Origin: Clostridium frigidicarnis
Lineage (GTDB): Bacteria > Bacillota > Clostridia > Clostridiales > Clostridiaceae
Assembly: GCF_900111985.1 (NCBI RefSeq)
Contig: NZ_FOKI01000015.1
Span: forward strand, 1-64,000
Direction of reading: 5' to 3'
Length of the DNA stretch: 64,000 bases
The notes beneath the pieces were generated by a model. The model was not told where the DNA came from. It did not search any database and saw only the letters and a program-made list of their open reading frames with translations. Made by a program: the position numbers and the translations under genes. Below, in pieces: positions 1 to 9,073 of the stretch (the first letter of the stretch is position 1; each line of letters begins with the position of its first letter).

Positions 1-95
1 TTGGCGGATCTTATTCAACGTGTCTTAAGACACAGCCAGTAATATGCCCTTATAGGGCTAGAGCATGCCACCCGTTTTACGGGTGGTCATGACTT
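1..95 (+). other. Cluster of three hairpins, possible right end of an IS200/IS605-type element
   Basis: Three strong hairpins follow each other: the palindrome GTGTCTTAAGACAC (20-33), GCCC-ttata-GGGC (46-58) and CCACCCG-tttta-CGGGTGG (68-86). They are GC-richer than the surroundings. Their spacing and the final hairpin resemble the structured 3' ends of IS200/IS605 elements, where the tnpB-associated RNA lies. The window starts here, so tnpB itself cannot be seen. The family link is recalled from pattern, not proven. The rest of 96-376 holds only AT-rich sequence and the rodA promoter region. Confidence 0.35.
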
Positions 96-376
96 TATAA
101 GTAAAAACTTTCTACAAATGTATTTAAAGGTGTAAGTATATTTGTAAAAAATACACTTAACTTTATATTAATTCATCATATAGAAAATATAAAAAAGTTT
201 AGATGAACTTATCCAGAATTGTATCAGTGCTTATTCTTGATTTAAGAAGTAATAGTAGTTCTATGAATATATTTAGTTAATATATTGTAAAAGTTCATGA
301 ACTTAATATATTTGTAAATTAAAAAAAACATTTAATATGTTATACTATTTAGATAAATCTGAAAGGAGGGATAAGC

Positions 377-1477
377 ATGTTTAGAAAACTAAATTCAGAT
401 TTAAGATTATTTAGAGAACTAGATTTTACAATTGTAATAATTTCAATAATTATATCTATATTTGGAGCATTAAACATATACCTTGCAAGTGGTATATCAG
501 ATGTTATAAAGCAACTGAGTTGGTTTATAATAAGCCTATGTGCAGCTTATTTTTTAATACTTATAGATTATAATTTAATAAAAAAGGCAATACCTATATT
601 TTACTGGGCAACGGTAGCATCTCTTATTTTTACAAGATATTTTGGAGTTATTGTAAATGGTGCAAGAAGGTGGATTAGGATAGGGCCATTATCTATACAG
701 CCAGCAGAATTTGCGAAACTAGCCATAATCTTAATTTTAGCTAAAAAATTAGATGAGATGGAGGGCAATGTAAATGATATTAAAAATTTTTTGATATTAG
801 CAATTTATGCTGGAATACCAATGCTCATAATAGTGCTTCAACCCAACATGGGACTTACAATGATATGTTTTTTCATTGTATTAGGAATGTTTTTTGTATC
901 AGGGTTAGATATAAAGGTAATAGTAGGAAGTTTTATGTCTATTATTACCTTTATTGCTCTTATTTGGAATTCGCCTCTTATGCAACCTCACTGGAAAAAA
1001 AGACTTTTATCATTTGTGAATCCATCTGCTGATGAACTTGGAATAGGGCTTCAATTAAAACAATCAATGATAGGTATAGGATCAGGTGGAGTATATGGAA
1101 TAGGGCTGAAAACAGGAAGTTATGTTTCAGAATTTGTTCCTGAAAGTCAAACAGACTTTATATATGTTGTTATTGCTGAGCATTGGGGCTTCATTGGAGG
1201 AGTTTTTTTATTACTTTTATATGGAATACTAATTTATAGAGTAATAAATATAGGTAAGAGTTCTAAAGATATATTCGGCAGTATGATTTGTATTGGATTT
1301 GTATCAACATGGATATTTTCTATATTACAAAATATAGGTATGACAATAGGTGTAATGCCTATATCAGGAATAACACTTCCATTTATAAGTTATGGAGGAA
1401 GTGCTGTTTTAGCAAGTTATATGGCTTTAGCCATTGTTCTTAATGTAGGTATGAGGCGTAAAAAAATAAACTTTTAA
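377..1477 (+). CDS. rodA: RodA-type SEDS peptidoglycan glycosyltransferase
   Basis: A polytopic membrane protein of 366 aa, the usual length for RodA/FtsW/SpoVE. SEDS proteins polymerise lipid II into glycan strands together with a class B penicillin-binding protein. Visible family marks are NGARRWIRIGPLSIQPAE and, near residue 260, VPESQTDFIYVVIAEHWGF, which contains the conserved catalytic-loop aspartate region, and SYGGSA near the C terminus. AAGGAGGG lies 6 nt before the ATG. RodA is favoured over FtsW by the neighbourhood (upstream of spoIVF-like genes and rng/rplU, the usual place of the min/mre/rodA group in clostridia). A terminator follows at 1621. Confidence 0.9.
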   Translation: MFRKLNSDLRLFRELDFTIVIISIIISIFGALNIYLASGISDVIKQLSWFIISLCAAYFLILIDYNLIKKAIPIFYWATVASLIFTRYFGVIVNGARRWIRIGPLSIQPAEFAKLAIILILAKKLDEMEGNVNDIKNFLILAIYAGIPMLIIVLQPNMGLTMICFFIVLGMFFVSGLDIKVIVGSFMSIITFIALIWNSPLMQPHWKKRLLSFVNPSADELGIGLQLKQSMIGIGSGGVYGIGLKTGSYVSEFVPESQTDFIYVVIAEHWGFIGGVFLLLLYGILIYRVINIGKSSKDIFGSMICIGFVSTWIFSILQNIGMTIGVMPISGITLPFISYGGSAVLASYMALAIVLNVGMRRKKINF

Positions 1478-1620
1478 AAAGTTTTAGATTTTGTTATATT
1501 CTTAAGATAGATATTAACATCTCAGTACTACTTAGAGTATATGATGTTAATTGCATACAGGTATCTACTAATATAGTAATTGTAGAAGTGTTTTTAGTTA
1601 CATTAAAAAAGAGATTAATA

Positions 1621-1653
1621 AAAAATCCTTTGAAATTTTCAAAGGATTTTTTT
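1621..1653 (+). terminator. Intrinsic terminator after rodA
   Basis: AAAAATCCTTTGAAA pairs with TTTCAAAGGATTTTT and ends in a run of T. It is followed at once by GAATGTGCCTT, the end sequence of the dispersed palindromic repeat. Confidence 0.8.
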
Positions 1654-1735
1654 GAATGTGCCTTATATAAGAATAATATTATAAAACTTAATCATATATT
1701 ATAAGGTAGCAATTTAATATAAGTGAGGAGAGGTT

Positions 1736-2638
1736 ATGAGATATTATAATACTCAATATGAGAAGTATTATAAAAACCTAGGAATAAGAGATAGGAAGGG
1801 GACAAAACATACAGATAATAATAGAATAAATACTAATTTAGGTAATGGAGGTATTAGTGGATATGGGAATATCAATACTCTTAATAAAGGTAGAGGAGGT
1901 TATGGAAAAAAAGAGAGTAGCATATCGATAATACCGAACTTTGGCACTAAAAATCCAGGAAAAACTATAATATTTCAACTTGTTGGAACACTTCTATTAT
2001 TTACTATTATCATAGGATGTAAAGTAATAAAAACATCAGAAACAGCATATGCATATGAATATGGTAAAAAAGTTGTAAGTGAAAATTATGATTATAAAAA
2101 TGCTATAGACTATGTTAAAAACTATGACTATAAATCTATAAATATTAGCAATTTAAAAGAATTTAAAATTGATGGTATAAATTCATCAGTAAGTACTTAT
2201 TTGGACAAATTTAAGGTCAAATTAGGGGAATTTACTTCGGCTAGAAATGTGATAGAAAAAAATTATATGATTCCTTGTAATGGCAACATATTATACGAAT
2301 TTAATAAAGAAGAAGACAAATGTTTTAATAGAGAAGTTCATAAAGGATTGGATATAGCATGTAATAATAGTGATGTAGTTGCAACAAATAGTGGACGAGT
2401 AAAGGAAGTCGGAGACTTTAATGAAGGTGGTAAATATATAATAATGGACCATGGAAATGGTATTGAGAGTAAGTACTATTTTTTGAAAGAAGTTAATGTA
2501 GATATAGAACAAGCTGTTAATATTGGAGATGTTGTTGGTAAAGGGGCTCAAAATAAGGATGGAAAAAATGATTTTATTCATTTTGAAATAACTTATATGG
2601 GTGAGGAGAAAAATCCATTAGAGTTTGTTAGAAATTAG
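1736..2638 (+). CDS. SpoIVFA-like membrane protein with degenerate M23 (LytM) domain
   Basis: 300 aa: a polar, glycine/asparagine-rich N-terminal part, one membrane segment at about residues 74-95, and an extracytoplasmic LytM/M23 domain in the last 120 residues. The zinc-ligand pattern HKGLD is kept, and the final IHFEI keeps the second His of the usual HxH. Both catalytic histidines look lost: the HxH first His is Phe (DFIHFEI) and the usual YxHL is YYFL. It is therefore probably a binding or scaffold domain. It sits 15 nt upstream of the SpoIVFB-like protease gene, as SpoIVFA does, and SpoIVFA is known to hold and inhibit SpoIVFB. AGTGAGGAGAGG precedes the ATG. Confidence 0.7.
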   Translation: MRYYNTQYEKYYKNLGIRDRKGTKHTDNNRINTNLGNGGISGYGNINTLNKGRGGYGKKESSISIIPNFGTKNPGKTIIFQLVGTLLLFTIIIGCKVIKTSETAYAYEYGKKVVSENYDYKNAIDYVKNYDYKSINISNLKEFKIDGINSSVSTYLDKFKVKLGEFTSARNVIEKNYMIPCNGNILYEFNKEEDKCFNREVHKGLDIACNNSDVVATNSGRVKEVGDFNEGGKYIIMDHGNGIESKYYFLKEVNVDIEQAVNIGDVVGKGAQNKDGKNDFIHFEITYMGEEKNPLEFVRN

Positions 2639-2653
2639 TTTTAGGAGACGTAA

Positions 2654-3499
2654 ATGACTAAAAAGAAGAGACTACTTATTTCATATATAGTAATTCTTAT
2701 TATGATAGGATTCCAAAGGGCATTTTTAATAGCATTCATATTTGTATTTCTTCATGAATTAACTCATGTATTAACAGCTAGATTATTAGGAGTATCAGAT
2801 ATTAAGCTTAAAATAATTCCAATGGGAACCTACATAGAAAGTAACAGCTTTGATTACTTAGATTTAAAAGAAGATATCTTAATATCATTAAGTGGTCCAA
2901 TTTTTAATTTAATATTAGGGTTTATATTTTGGAGTATAAATAAGTATTTAAGTAGTGAATTTGTTTTATGGTGTGCTTTAAGCAATTTAGCATTAGGTCT
3001 GATTAATCTTCTTCCTGCATTTCCTTTAGATGGTGCAAGAATAATCAGATGTATTTTAAATAAAAAAATTATATATAAAAGAGCGAATAATATTGTAATT
3101 AAACTTAGTTTTTTTACTGGAATTGTTATGATTATTTTCTTTATAATATCATATATTTATGGTGTGGTAAATTTCAGTATATTACTTATGGCCATACTTA
3201 TACTGTATATATCACATAAGGAGAAGGAAAGGGTTGTATATATAATTATGGGGGATATAGTAAAGAAAAAATCAAAATTTTTAAAAAAGAGCTATATAGA
3301 AAATAAAAGTATATCTGTATATTATAAAAAAGATTTGCTTTACCTTATGAATATAATGGATAAAAATAAAAACAATATATTTACTGTGTTAGATGATAAT
3401 ATGGAATTTAAAGAGGTAATTTTTGAACAGGAAATTGTAGAAGCATTAAAAGTATATGGTAATATATCAATAGAAGAGTATATAAATATTAAGTATTAA
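2654..3499 (+). CDS. spoIVFB: SpoIVFB-like M50 intramembrane metalloprotease
   Basis: 281 aa, multi-spanning. The zinc motif HELTH is at residues 34-38 and the second metal-site motif LPAFPLDGAR near residues 118-128, both diagnostic of M50 site-2 proteases. The C-terminal 80 residues look like a partial CBS-type domain, as in SpoIVFB. In Bacillus this protease cleaves pro-sigma-K in the mother-cell membrane around the forespore. The gene follows the SpoIVFA-like gene with a 15-nt gap, so the pair is probably one operon. A terminator follows at 3505. Confidence 0.82.
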   Translation: MTKKKRLLISYIVILIMIGFQRAFLIAFIFVFLHELTHVLTARLLGVSDIKLKIIPMGTYIESNSFDYLDLKEDILISLSGPIFNLILGFIFWSINKYLSSEFVLWCALSNLALGLINLLPAFPLDGARIIRCILNKKIIYKRANNIVIKLSFFTGIVMIIFFIISYIYGVVNFSILLMAILILYISHKEKERVVYIIMGDIVKKKSKFLKKSYIENKSISVYYKKDLLYLMNIMDKNKNNIFTVLDDNMEFKEVIFEQEIVEALKVYGNISIEEYINIKY

Positions 3500-3504
3500 T
3501 TTAT

Positions 3505-3541
3505 AAAAATCAAGAGGACATACAAACCTCTTGATTTTTTA
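3505..3541 (+). terminator. Intrinsic terminator after spoIVFB
   Basis: AAAAATCAAGAGG pairs with CCTCTTGATTTTT and runs into T. A second small hairpin (AAAGTAGC-tac-GCTACTTT, 3594-3612) follows before the next promoter. Between them lies a short repeat, TGTACAGGAAAGTATAAA, also found at 14307. Confidence 0.82.
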
Positions 3542-3701
3542 TGTACAGGAAAGTATAAAAATCTTTGATTCTAAAATAGAAACTTGTAACTATAAAGTAG
3601 CTACGCTACTTTTTCATGTTTACAAAAATCATATTTATTCTTATAATAGTGTTTTAGAACGTAGTTTATGTAATTTTAATATCCTAAGGAGGAAATTTTA
3701 G

Positions 3702-5564
3702 ATGAAAAAAAACTTAGATGATATTTTGTTCAGAGTTGAAAAACCTGCAAGATATGTAGGTGGAGAGTTAAACTCTGTAATTAAAGATAAAGAAAAAGTA
3801 GATATAAGGTTTGCTTTTTGTTTTCCAGATACATATGAGGTAGGTATGGCTCACTTAGGAAGTAGAATATTATATCATACAATTAATAAAAGAGAAGATA
3901 CATATTGTGAAAGGTGTTTTGCTCCATGGCCAGATATGGAAGCATTACTTAGAGAAAGTAATATACCATTATTCACCTTAGAAACTAAAGATTCTTTAAG
4001 TGAATTTGATTTTCTAGGATTTACTCTTCAATATGAGATGAGTTACACTAATATATTAAATATGTTAAATATGGCTAACATAACTATAAGAGCTTCTGAA
4101 AGAAGAGAAGATGAACCAATAGTTATGGCTGGAGGACCTTGTGCATATAATCCAGAACCACTTTATGATATAGTTGATTTCTTCGAAATCGGAGAAGGCG
4201 AAGAAGTTATGGATGATGTTTTAGAGGTTTATAAAAAATATAAGGGTAAGGGAAAGAAAAAAGAATTCTTGAGAGAAATTTCAAAGATAAGAGGGGTATA
4301 TGTACCATCTCTTTATGATGTTACTTATAATGAAGACAACACAATCAAAGAGTTTAAACCTAAATATGAAGATGTTCCAGTTAAGGTAGCTAAAAGATTC
4401 ATAAGCAATTTTGATAATGTTGAATTTCCAGATAAGATAATAGTTCCATTTACAGAAATAGTTCATGATAGAGTGGTTCTTGAAACATTTAGAGGATGTA
4501 CTAATGGATGTAGATTCTGTCAAGCGGGAATGATATATAGACCAATTAGAGAAAAAAGCAAGGATACATTACTTAATCAGGCGGAGACTTTGTTAAAAAA
4601 TACAGGATACAATGAAATATCTTTAAGCTCATTAAGTATATGTGATTATTCAGACATACAAGGTCTAATATTAAATTTGATGGATAAACATAGTAAGGAT
4701 AAGATTTCTGTATCGTTACCATCAATAAGAATAGATGCTTTTTCAGTAGATTTAATAAAAGAAATTCAAAAGGTAAGAAAAACAGGACTTACTTTTGCAC
4801 CAGAAGCTGGCTCTCAAAGAATGAGAGATATAATAAATAAGGGTGTTACAGAAGAGAGAGTATTAGAGGCAGCACACTCAGCATTTGAATCAGGTTGGTC
4901 TACAATAAAGTTATACTTCATGATAGGATTACCTTATGAAACTATAGAAGATGTACAAGGAATAGCACATCTTGCGGATAAGGTAGCTGGTGAGTATTTT
5001 AAGGTACCAAAAGAGGTTAGGAATAGAGGACTTAGAGTAACAGCAAGTACATCAATATTTGTACCTAAGCCATTTACACCTTTCCAATGGGCGGCACAAG
5101 CTAGAATGGAAGATGTAGTTGAGAAAATTAAAGCAGTAAAGTATAGCATAGAGAGTAAAGCTGTTACCTATAATTATCACGAGTCTTTAGTATCTTATCT
5201 AGAAGCAGTTGTAGCTAGAGGGGATAGAAGAATGTGTGATGTTATTATTAAAGCTTATGAAAAAGGTGCTAAATTTGATGGTTGGTCTGAGTACTTTAAT
5301 TTTGATACTTGGATTGAAGCTATGGAAGAGTGTAATGTAGACGGAGATTTCTATGCATATAGAGAAAGAAGCTATGAAGAAATACTTCCATGGGACTTCA
5401 TAGATATAGGAGTAAATAGAAAGTATCTTGAAATAGAAAACGAAAAAGCTAAAAAAGCAGAACTTACACAGAACTGTAGGGAAGGTTGTACAGGTTGTGG
5501 AGTAAATGTAAACTTTAAGGAAGGGGTGTGCTTTGAAGGTGCGTTATCTAATAAAATTCACTAA
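3702..5564 (+). CDS. B12-binding radical SAM protein, TIGR03960 family
   Basis: 620 aa with an N-terminal B12-binding-like part (DTYEVGMAHLGSRIL) and a radical SAM core with CTNGCRFC (Cys about 266, 270, 273). Cys-rich CREGCTGCGVN ends the protein. This is the conserved clostridial TIGR03960 protein; the substrate is not established. It overlaps the next gene, a TIGR03936/DUF2344 protein, by 32 nt, and the two are fused in some genomes, so they very likely work together. AAGGAGG precedes the ATG. Position next to rng/rplU is typical. Confidence 0.85.
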   Translation: MKKNLDDILFRVEKPARYVGGELNSVIKDKEKVDIRFAFCFPDTYEVGMAHLGSRILYHTINKREDTYCERCFAPWPDMEALLRESNIPLFTLETKDSLSEFDFLGFTLQYEMSYTNILNMLNMANITIRASERREDEPIVMAGGPCAYNPEPLYDIVDFFEIGEGEEVMDDVLEVYKKYKGKGKKKEFLREISKIRGVYVPSLYDVTYNEDNTIKEFKPKYEDVPVKVAKRFISNFDNVEFPDKIIVPFTEIVHDRVVLETFRGCTNGCRFCQAGMIYRPIREKSKDTLLNQAETLLKNTGYNEISLSSLSICDYSDIQGLILNLMDKHSKDKISVSLPSIRIDAFSVDLIKEIQKVRKTGLTFAPEAGSQRMRDIINKGVTEERVLEAAHSAFESGWSTIKLYFMIGLPYETIEDVQGIAHLADKVAGEYFKVPKEVRNRGLRVTASTSIFVPKPFTPFQWAAQARMEDVVEKIKAVKYSIESKAVTYNYHESLVSYLEAVVARGDRRMCDVIIKAYEKGAKFDGWSEYFNFDTWIEAMEECNVDGDFYAYRERSYEEILPWDFIDIGVNRKYLEIENEKAKKAELTQNCREGCTGCGVNVNFKEGVCFEGALSNKIH

Positions 5565-6240
5565 AGATGATTCAATAAAATTTATAGCTCATTTAGATTT
5601 AATGAGAACTATTCAAAAAATAGTAAGAAGAGCAGAACTACCAGTGGAATACTCTAAAGGATTTAATCCGCATATGGCGCTTTCAATGGCTCAACCTTTG
5701 TCAGTAGGACATTCTTCTAATGGTGATTATCTAGATTTAGTTTTGGCAGAAGAATTAGATGAAGACACAATAAAAAATAAATTAAATGAGTTAAGTAATG
5801 TGGGCATAAAATTTTTAGAAGTTAAAAAGGTTATAAATAATCCTAATGAAAAGAAAGTGCCACAAGGTATGGCTCTTATAGATGCTGCAACTTACACTGT
5901 TAAGATAAAATACAGTGGAAATGATAATATAGTAAAAGAAATAGAAGAACTTTTAGAAAGTCCTAAAATGGAAATAATTAAAAAAAGTAAGAAAGGAGAA
6001 AAAATGGTTGATATAAAACCACATATCTTAGGTGCTTCAGTTAGTAAAGAAGATGAATATGTAATAATAAATTTAGAAGCAGCTTGTGGAAGCAGAAACC
6101 ACCTTTCTCCAGAGTTATTTGCAACTTATATAAAAGAACATACTAAAGGTTCAGTAGAAAATGCTTTTACCTATATAAACAGAATAGAAATGTTTGCAAA
6201 CAAAGATAATAAGTTAGTTCCACTATATAAATATGTATAG
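5533..6240 (+). CDS. TIGR03936/DUF2344 protein, partner of the radical SAM protein
   Basis: 235 aa, beginning KVRYLIKFTKDDSIKFIAHLDLMRT, typical of the DUF2344 family. The start is TTG at 5533, preceded by AAGGAAGGGGTG inside the end of the upstream gene; the 32-nt overlap suggests translational coupling. Function is unknown; it always accompanies TIGR03960. A paired sequence (AAGGAGTCAATC near 6281 and GATTGTCTCCTT near 6338) lies downstream, before rng, and may act as a leader or terminator. Confidence 0.82.
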   Translation: MKVRYLIKFTKDDSIKFIAHLDLMRTIQKIVRRAELPVEYSKGFNPHMALSMAQPLSVGHSSNGDYLDLVLAEELDEDTIKNKLNELSNVGIKFLEVKKVINNPNEKKVPQGMALIDAATYTVKIKYSGNDNIVKEIEELLESPKMEIIKKSKKGEKMVDIKPHILGASVSKEDEYVIINLEAACGSRNHLSPELFATYIKEHTKGSVENAFTYINRIEMFANKDNKLVPLYKYV

Positions 6241-6390
6241 TAGTAATTTATCTTAAGGTACATTCATTCTATTATATAAATAAGGAGTCAATCTATATAC
6301 TAAATTTATGATTTTTTATAAAACATTAGTACTAGTGATTGTCTCCTTAATTTCTATTTTTGTAAAAAGTTTAAAGTAGGATGTGTAAAT

Positions 6391-7830
6391 ATGAAAGAAA
6401 TATTTATAGAAAAAAGAGAACACATAAGACGTGTTGCTATAAAAGATAAAGAAAAACTAACAGAATGTTTTATCGAAGAAGAAAAAAATGAGCCAATACC
6501 TGGAGAAATATATAAGGGCGTAGTTAAGAATATAGTACCAGGAATAAAAAGTGCATTTGTAGATATAGGATATGAAAAAAACGCTTATTTACATTTAACA
6601 AATGAAACTATAAAAAAAGGTCAAGAAGTATTAGTTGAAGTTATGAAAGAAGAGTTAAATGATAAAGGAGCAAAGGTATTTAATCAGGTAACACTTCCAG
6701 GTAGGTATGTAGTTTTAAGCAATGACAAAAAAGGGCTTAGTTTTTCAAAAAAAATATTAAGTAATGAATTTAAGATAAAATGTAAAGAGAATCTAGTATT
6801 ACCAGAAAAATTAGGAGTAATGATAAGAACTCAAGGTGAAATGGTTTCTGTAGATTCTATACAAAAGGAAGTAGTTTATCTTAGCGAAAAATATGAGAAA
6901 ATAAAAAGGAGTTTTTTATACTCTTTAAAACCAGGTTTATTGCATGGAGAAAAAACAATACTAAATAAAGTATTAAGAGATGCAGTAAATGAAGAAAATA
7001 CAAAAGTAATGGTTGATAGTAGTGAAGATTATTCTATAATAAATGAATATATAAAAGATAAAGAAGATATATCAATAGATATTTCATTATATGAAGGGCA
7101 TAGAAATTTATTTGATTTTTATGGAATAGAAAAAGAAATATTAACATTAAGACATAACAAGGTAAACTTGGAGTGTGGTGGACATATTGTTATTGATAAG
7201 ACTGAAGCTATGTATGTTATAGATGTAAACTCAGGTAAAAATGTTATTGGTAAATCAATAGATAGAACAGCATTTATAACAAATATGCAAGCTGCAAAAG
7301 AAATAACAACTCAAGTAAGACTTAGAAATTTAAGTGGAATAATTCTTGTGGACTTTATAGATATGGAGTCTAAAGAAGACAAAAGAAAAATAATAAACAT
7401 ATTAAAAGAAGGTTTTTATGGAGATAAAAATCAAACAGTAGTTTATCCTCATACAGAGCTTGATTTAGTTCAAATAGCTAGAAGAAGAAGAGGAAAAACT
7501 ATATATGAATATATGGAAGAACCATGTAAAAGTTGCAAAGGTGAGGGTAAAAGACTAAAAGCATCATATATAACCCTTTTAATAAAAAATGATATTCTTA
7601 AAAAGGATGGAGAAAATTCATTAAAAGATATCTACATAGAAATGAATAGCATGTATGAAAAAATAATAAGAGATGATTTGTTCAACTTCGTTAAAGAAAT
7701 AAATGGTTTTAACAAAAATATATATTTGAATTTTACTGAAGGTGTTGAATATTTTAAGGTGGAACCTTTAATATTTTTAAAACAAATAGAAAATTTATCA
7801 AAATATAAAATAGATTTTGACGAAAAATAA
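6391..7830 (+). CDS. rng: Ribonuclease G/E family endoribonuclease
   Basis: 479 aa. The N-terminal S1-type domain shows KGVVKNIVPGIKSAFVDIGY; the catalytic region holds the two Mg-binding aspartate motifs VIDVNSGKN and LVDFIDME; the zinc-link motif CKSCKGEGKRL follows. It lacks the long C-terminal scaffold of RNase E and so matches RNase G. It processes and degrades RNA in the cytoplasm. It lies directly upstream of the L21/L27 operon, as in other clostridia. Confidence 0.92.
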   Translation: MKEIFIEKREHIRRVAIKDKEKLTECFIEEEKNEPIPGEIYKGVVKNIVPGIKSAFVDIGYEKNAYLHLTNETIKKGQEVLVEVMKEELNDKGAKVFNQVTLPGRYVVLSNDKKGLSFSKKILSNEFKIKCKENLVLPEKLGVMIRTQGEMVSVDSIQKEVVYLSEKYEKIKRSFLYSLKPGLLHGEKTILNKVLRDAVNEENTKVMVDSSEDYSIINEYIKDKEDISIDISLYEGHRNLFDFYGIEKEILTLRHNKVNLECGGHIVIDKTEAMYVIDVNSGKNVIGKSIDRTAFITNMQAAKEITTQVRLRNLSGIILVDFIDMESKEDKRKIINILKEGFYGDKNQTVVYPHTELDLVQIARRRRGKTIYEYMEEPCKSCKGEGKRLKASYITLLIKNDILKKDGENSLKDIYIEMNSMYEKIIRDDLFNFVKEINGFNKNIYLNFTEGVEYFKVEPLIFLKQIENLSKYKIDFDEK

Positions 7831-7883
7831 CATAAAAAAAACTTTACAATGGATATTGTTTGTGTTAAAATTCTTTGTGTAGA

Positions 7884-7962
7884 CCGCACACGAAAGGTTT
7901 TTAAGTGAACACATTAGCTTGTGTACCCGAGTTGGCGAGACTGGATAGAGGAGGTGTATTTA
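7884..7962 (+). ncRNA. L21 ribosomal protein leader
   Basis: The 5' leader of rplU contains the conserved elements GACCGCACACGAAAGG and a following stem, ending at the GAGGAGGTG ribosome site. Such L21 leaders are known in Firmicutes and are thought to mediate feedback control of the L21/L27 operon. An in-frame upstream extension of rplU through this region is not a real coding start. Confidence 0.75.
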
Positions 7963-8277
7963 ATGTACGCAGTATTAACAACAGGTGGAAAGCAATATAA
8001 AGTAGCTGAGGGAGATGTAATCTTCGTTGAAAAGTTAAACGCTGAAGTAGAAACTACAGTTGAATTAACTGAGGTTCTTGCAGTTTCTAAGGACAACGGT
8101 GAGTTTGTTGTTGGAAAGCCAGTAGTTGAAGGAGCTAAAGTTGTAGCTAAGGTTTTATCTCAAGATAAAGCTAAAAAAGTTGTTGTATTTAAGTTCAAGG
8201 CTAAAAAAGACTACAGAAGAAAGCAAGGACATAGACAACCATATACTAAGCTTGTTATAGAGAAAATAGAAGCTTAA
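7963..8277 (+). CDS. rplU: 50S ribosomal protein L21
   Basis: 104 aa: [18 protein letters not shown] at the start and [19 protein letters not shown] near the end are hallmarks of L21. The ATG at 7963 is chosen because it follows GAGGAGGTG at 8 nt and gives the family length. First gene of rplU-prp-rpmA, 2 nt before the next gene. Confidence 0.97.
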   Translation: MYAVLTTGGKQYKVAEGDVIFVEKLNAEVETTVELTEVLAVSKDNGEFVVGKPVVEGAKVVAKVLSQDKAKKVVVFKFKAKKDYRRKQGHRQPYTKLVIEKIEA

Positions 8278-8279
8278 TT

Positions 8280-8606
8280 ATGATTAAAGCTAAGTTTTTG
8301 AAAAAAAATGATAAGCTTGTAGCTGTTACTTTGAAAGGACATTCAGGCTATGCTGAAGAGGGTAGCGATATAGTATGTGCAGCAGCAACTACTTTATCTT
8401 GCACTATAGGTGATGGTATTGTTAATGTTCTAGAAGTAAAAGCTAATTGTAGTGCTAATGAAGGTGAGATTTACATAGATCTTAATGGAAATAGTGCTTC
8501 TGAAATTCAACAATGTCAAGTTTTAATGAAAACTTTGCATTTGGGTTTGAAAAATCTAGAGCTAATTTATGGTATGTATATAAAAGTAGATGAAGAGGAG
8601 GTGTAG
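8280..8606 (+). CDS. prp: Ribosomal-processing cysteine protease Prp
   Basis: 108 aa, with [18 protein letters not shown] carrying the catalytic His (about 22) and Cys (about 34). Prp removes the N-terminal extension of L27 in Firmicutes. The next gene encodes L27 with exactly such an extension, supporting the function. The gene starts 2 nt after rplU and its stop lies 5 nt before the rpmA start. Confidence 0.92.
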   Translation: MIKAKFLKKNDKLVAVTLKGHSGYAEEGSDIVCAAATTLSCTIGDGIVNVLEVKANCSANEGEIYIDLNGNSASEIQQCQVLMKTLHLGLKNLELIYGMYIKVDEEEV

Positions 8607-8610
8607 CCCC

Positions 8611-8913
8611 ATGTTATTAGTTAACATACAGTTACTTGCTCATAAAAAAGGAGTTGGTAGCTCCAAGAACGGTAGAGATAGTGAATCTAAGAGACTAGGT
8701 GTTAAATCTGCAGATGGACAATTTGTTTTAGCAGGAAACATATTAGTTAGACAAAGAGGAACTAAAATACATCCTGGAACTAACGTTGGTATAGGTAAGG
8801 ATGATACTCTTTTCGCTAAAATCGATGGTGTCGTAAGATACGAGAGAATGGGAAAAGATAAGAAGAAAGCTAGCGTTTACCCAGTAGACGTTGAAGAAGT
8901 AATAGCTGAATAG
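8611..8913 (+). CDS. rpmA: 50S ribosomal protein L27 with cleavable N-terminus
   Basis: 100 aa. [20 protein letters not shown] shows the Prp-type cleavage context (after IQLL, before AHKKG). The ATG at 8611 follows GAGGAGGTG located in the end of prp. L27's mature N-terminus reaches the peptidyl transferase centre, so cleavage by Prp is needed for function. A strong terminator follows. Confidence 0.96.
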   Translation: MLLVNIQLLAHKKGVGSSKNGRDSESKRLGVKSADGQFVLAGNILVRQRGTKIHPGTNVGIGKDDTLFAKIDGVVRYERMGKDKKKASVYPVDVEEVIAE

Positions 8914-8920
8914 TTTATTT

Positions 8921-8954
8921 AAAGGCACCCTTTAAAAATAAGGGTGCTTTTTTA
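8921..8954 (+). terminator. Terminator of the L21/L27 operon
   Basis: AAAGCACCCTT-type stem (GCACCCT with AGGGTGC) followed by a T run, 8 nt after the rpmA stop. Confidence 0.85.
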
Positions 8955-9073
8955 AAATTATAAAAACTTTAAAAATGCAAATAATAAAGGGAACAACTAA
9001 ATTTTATATAAATTTAACTCTAAAAGAAGGTAAATTTTGTAAAATGTAGAATTATAATATTGAAGGTGATAAT

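Noticed and set aside
7921-7962. N-terminal extension of L21 from a GTG
   Set aside because: It runs through the L21 leader and the ribosome site; the ATG at 7963 gives the family N-terminus.
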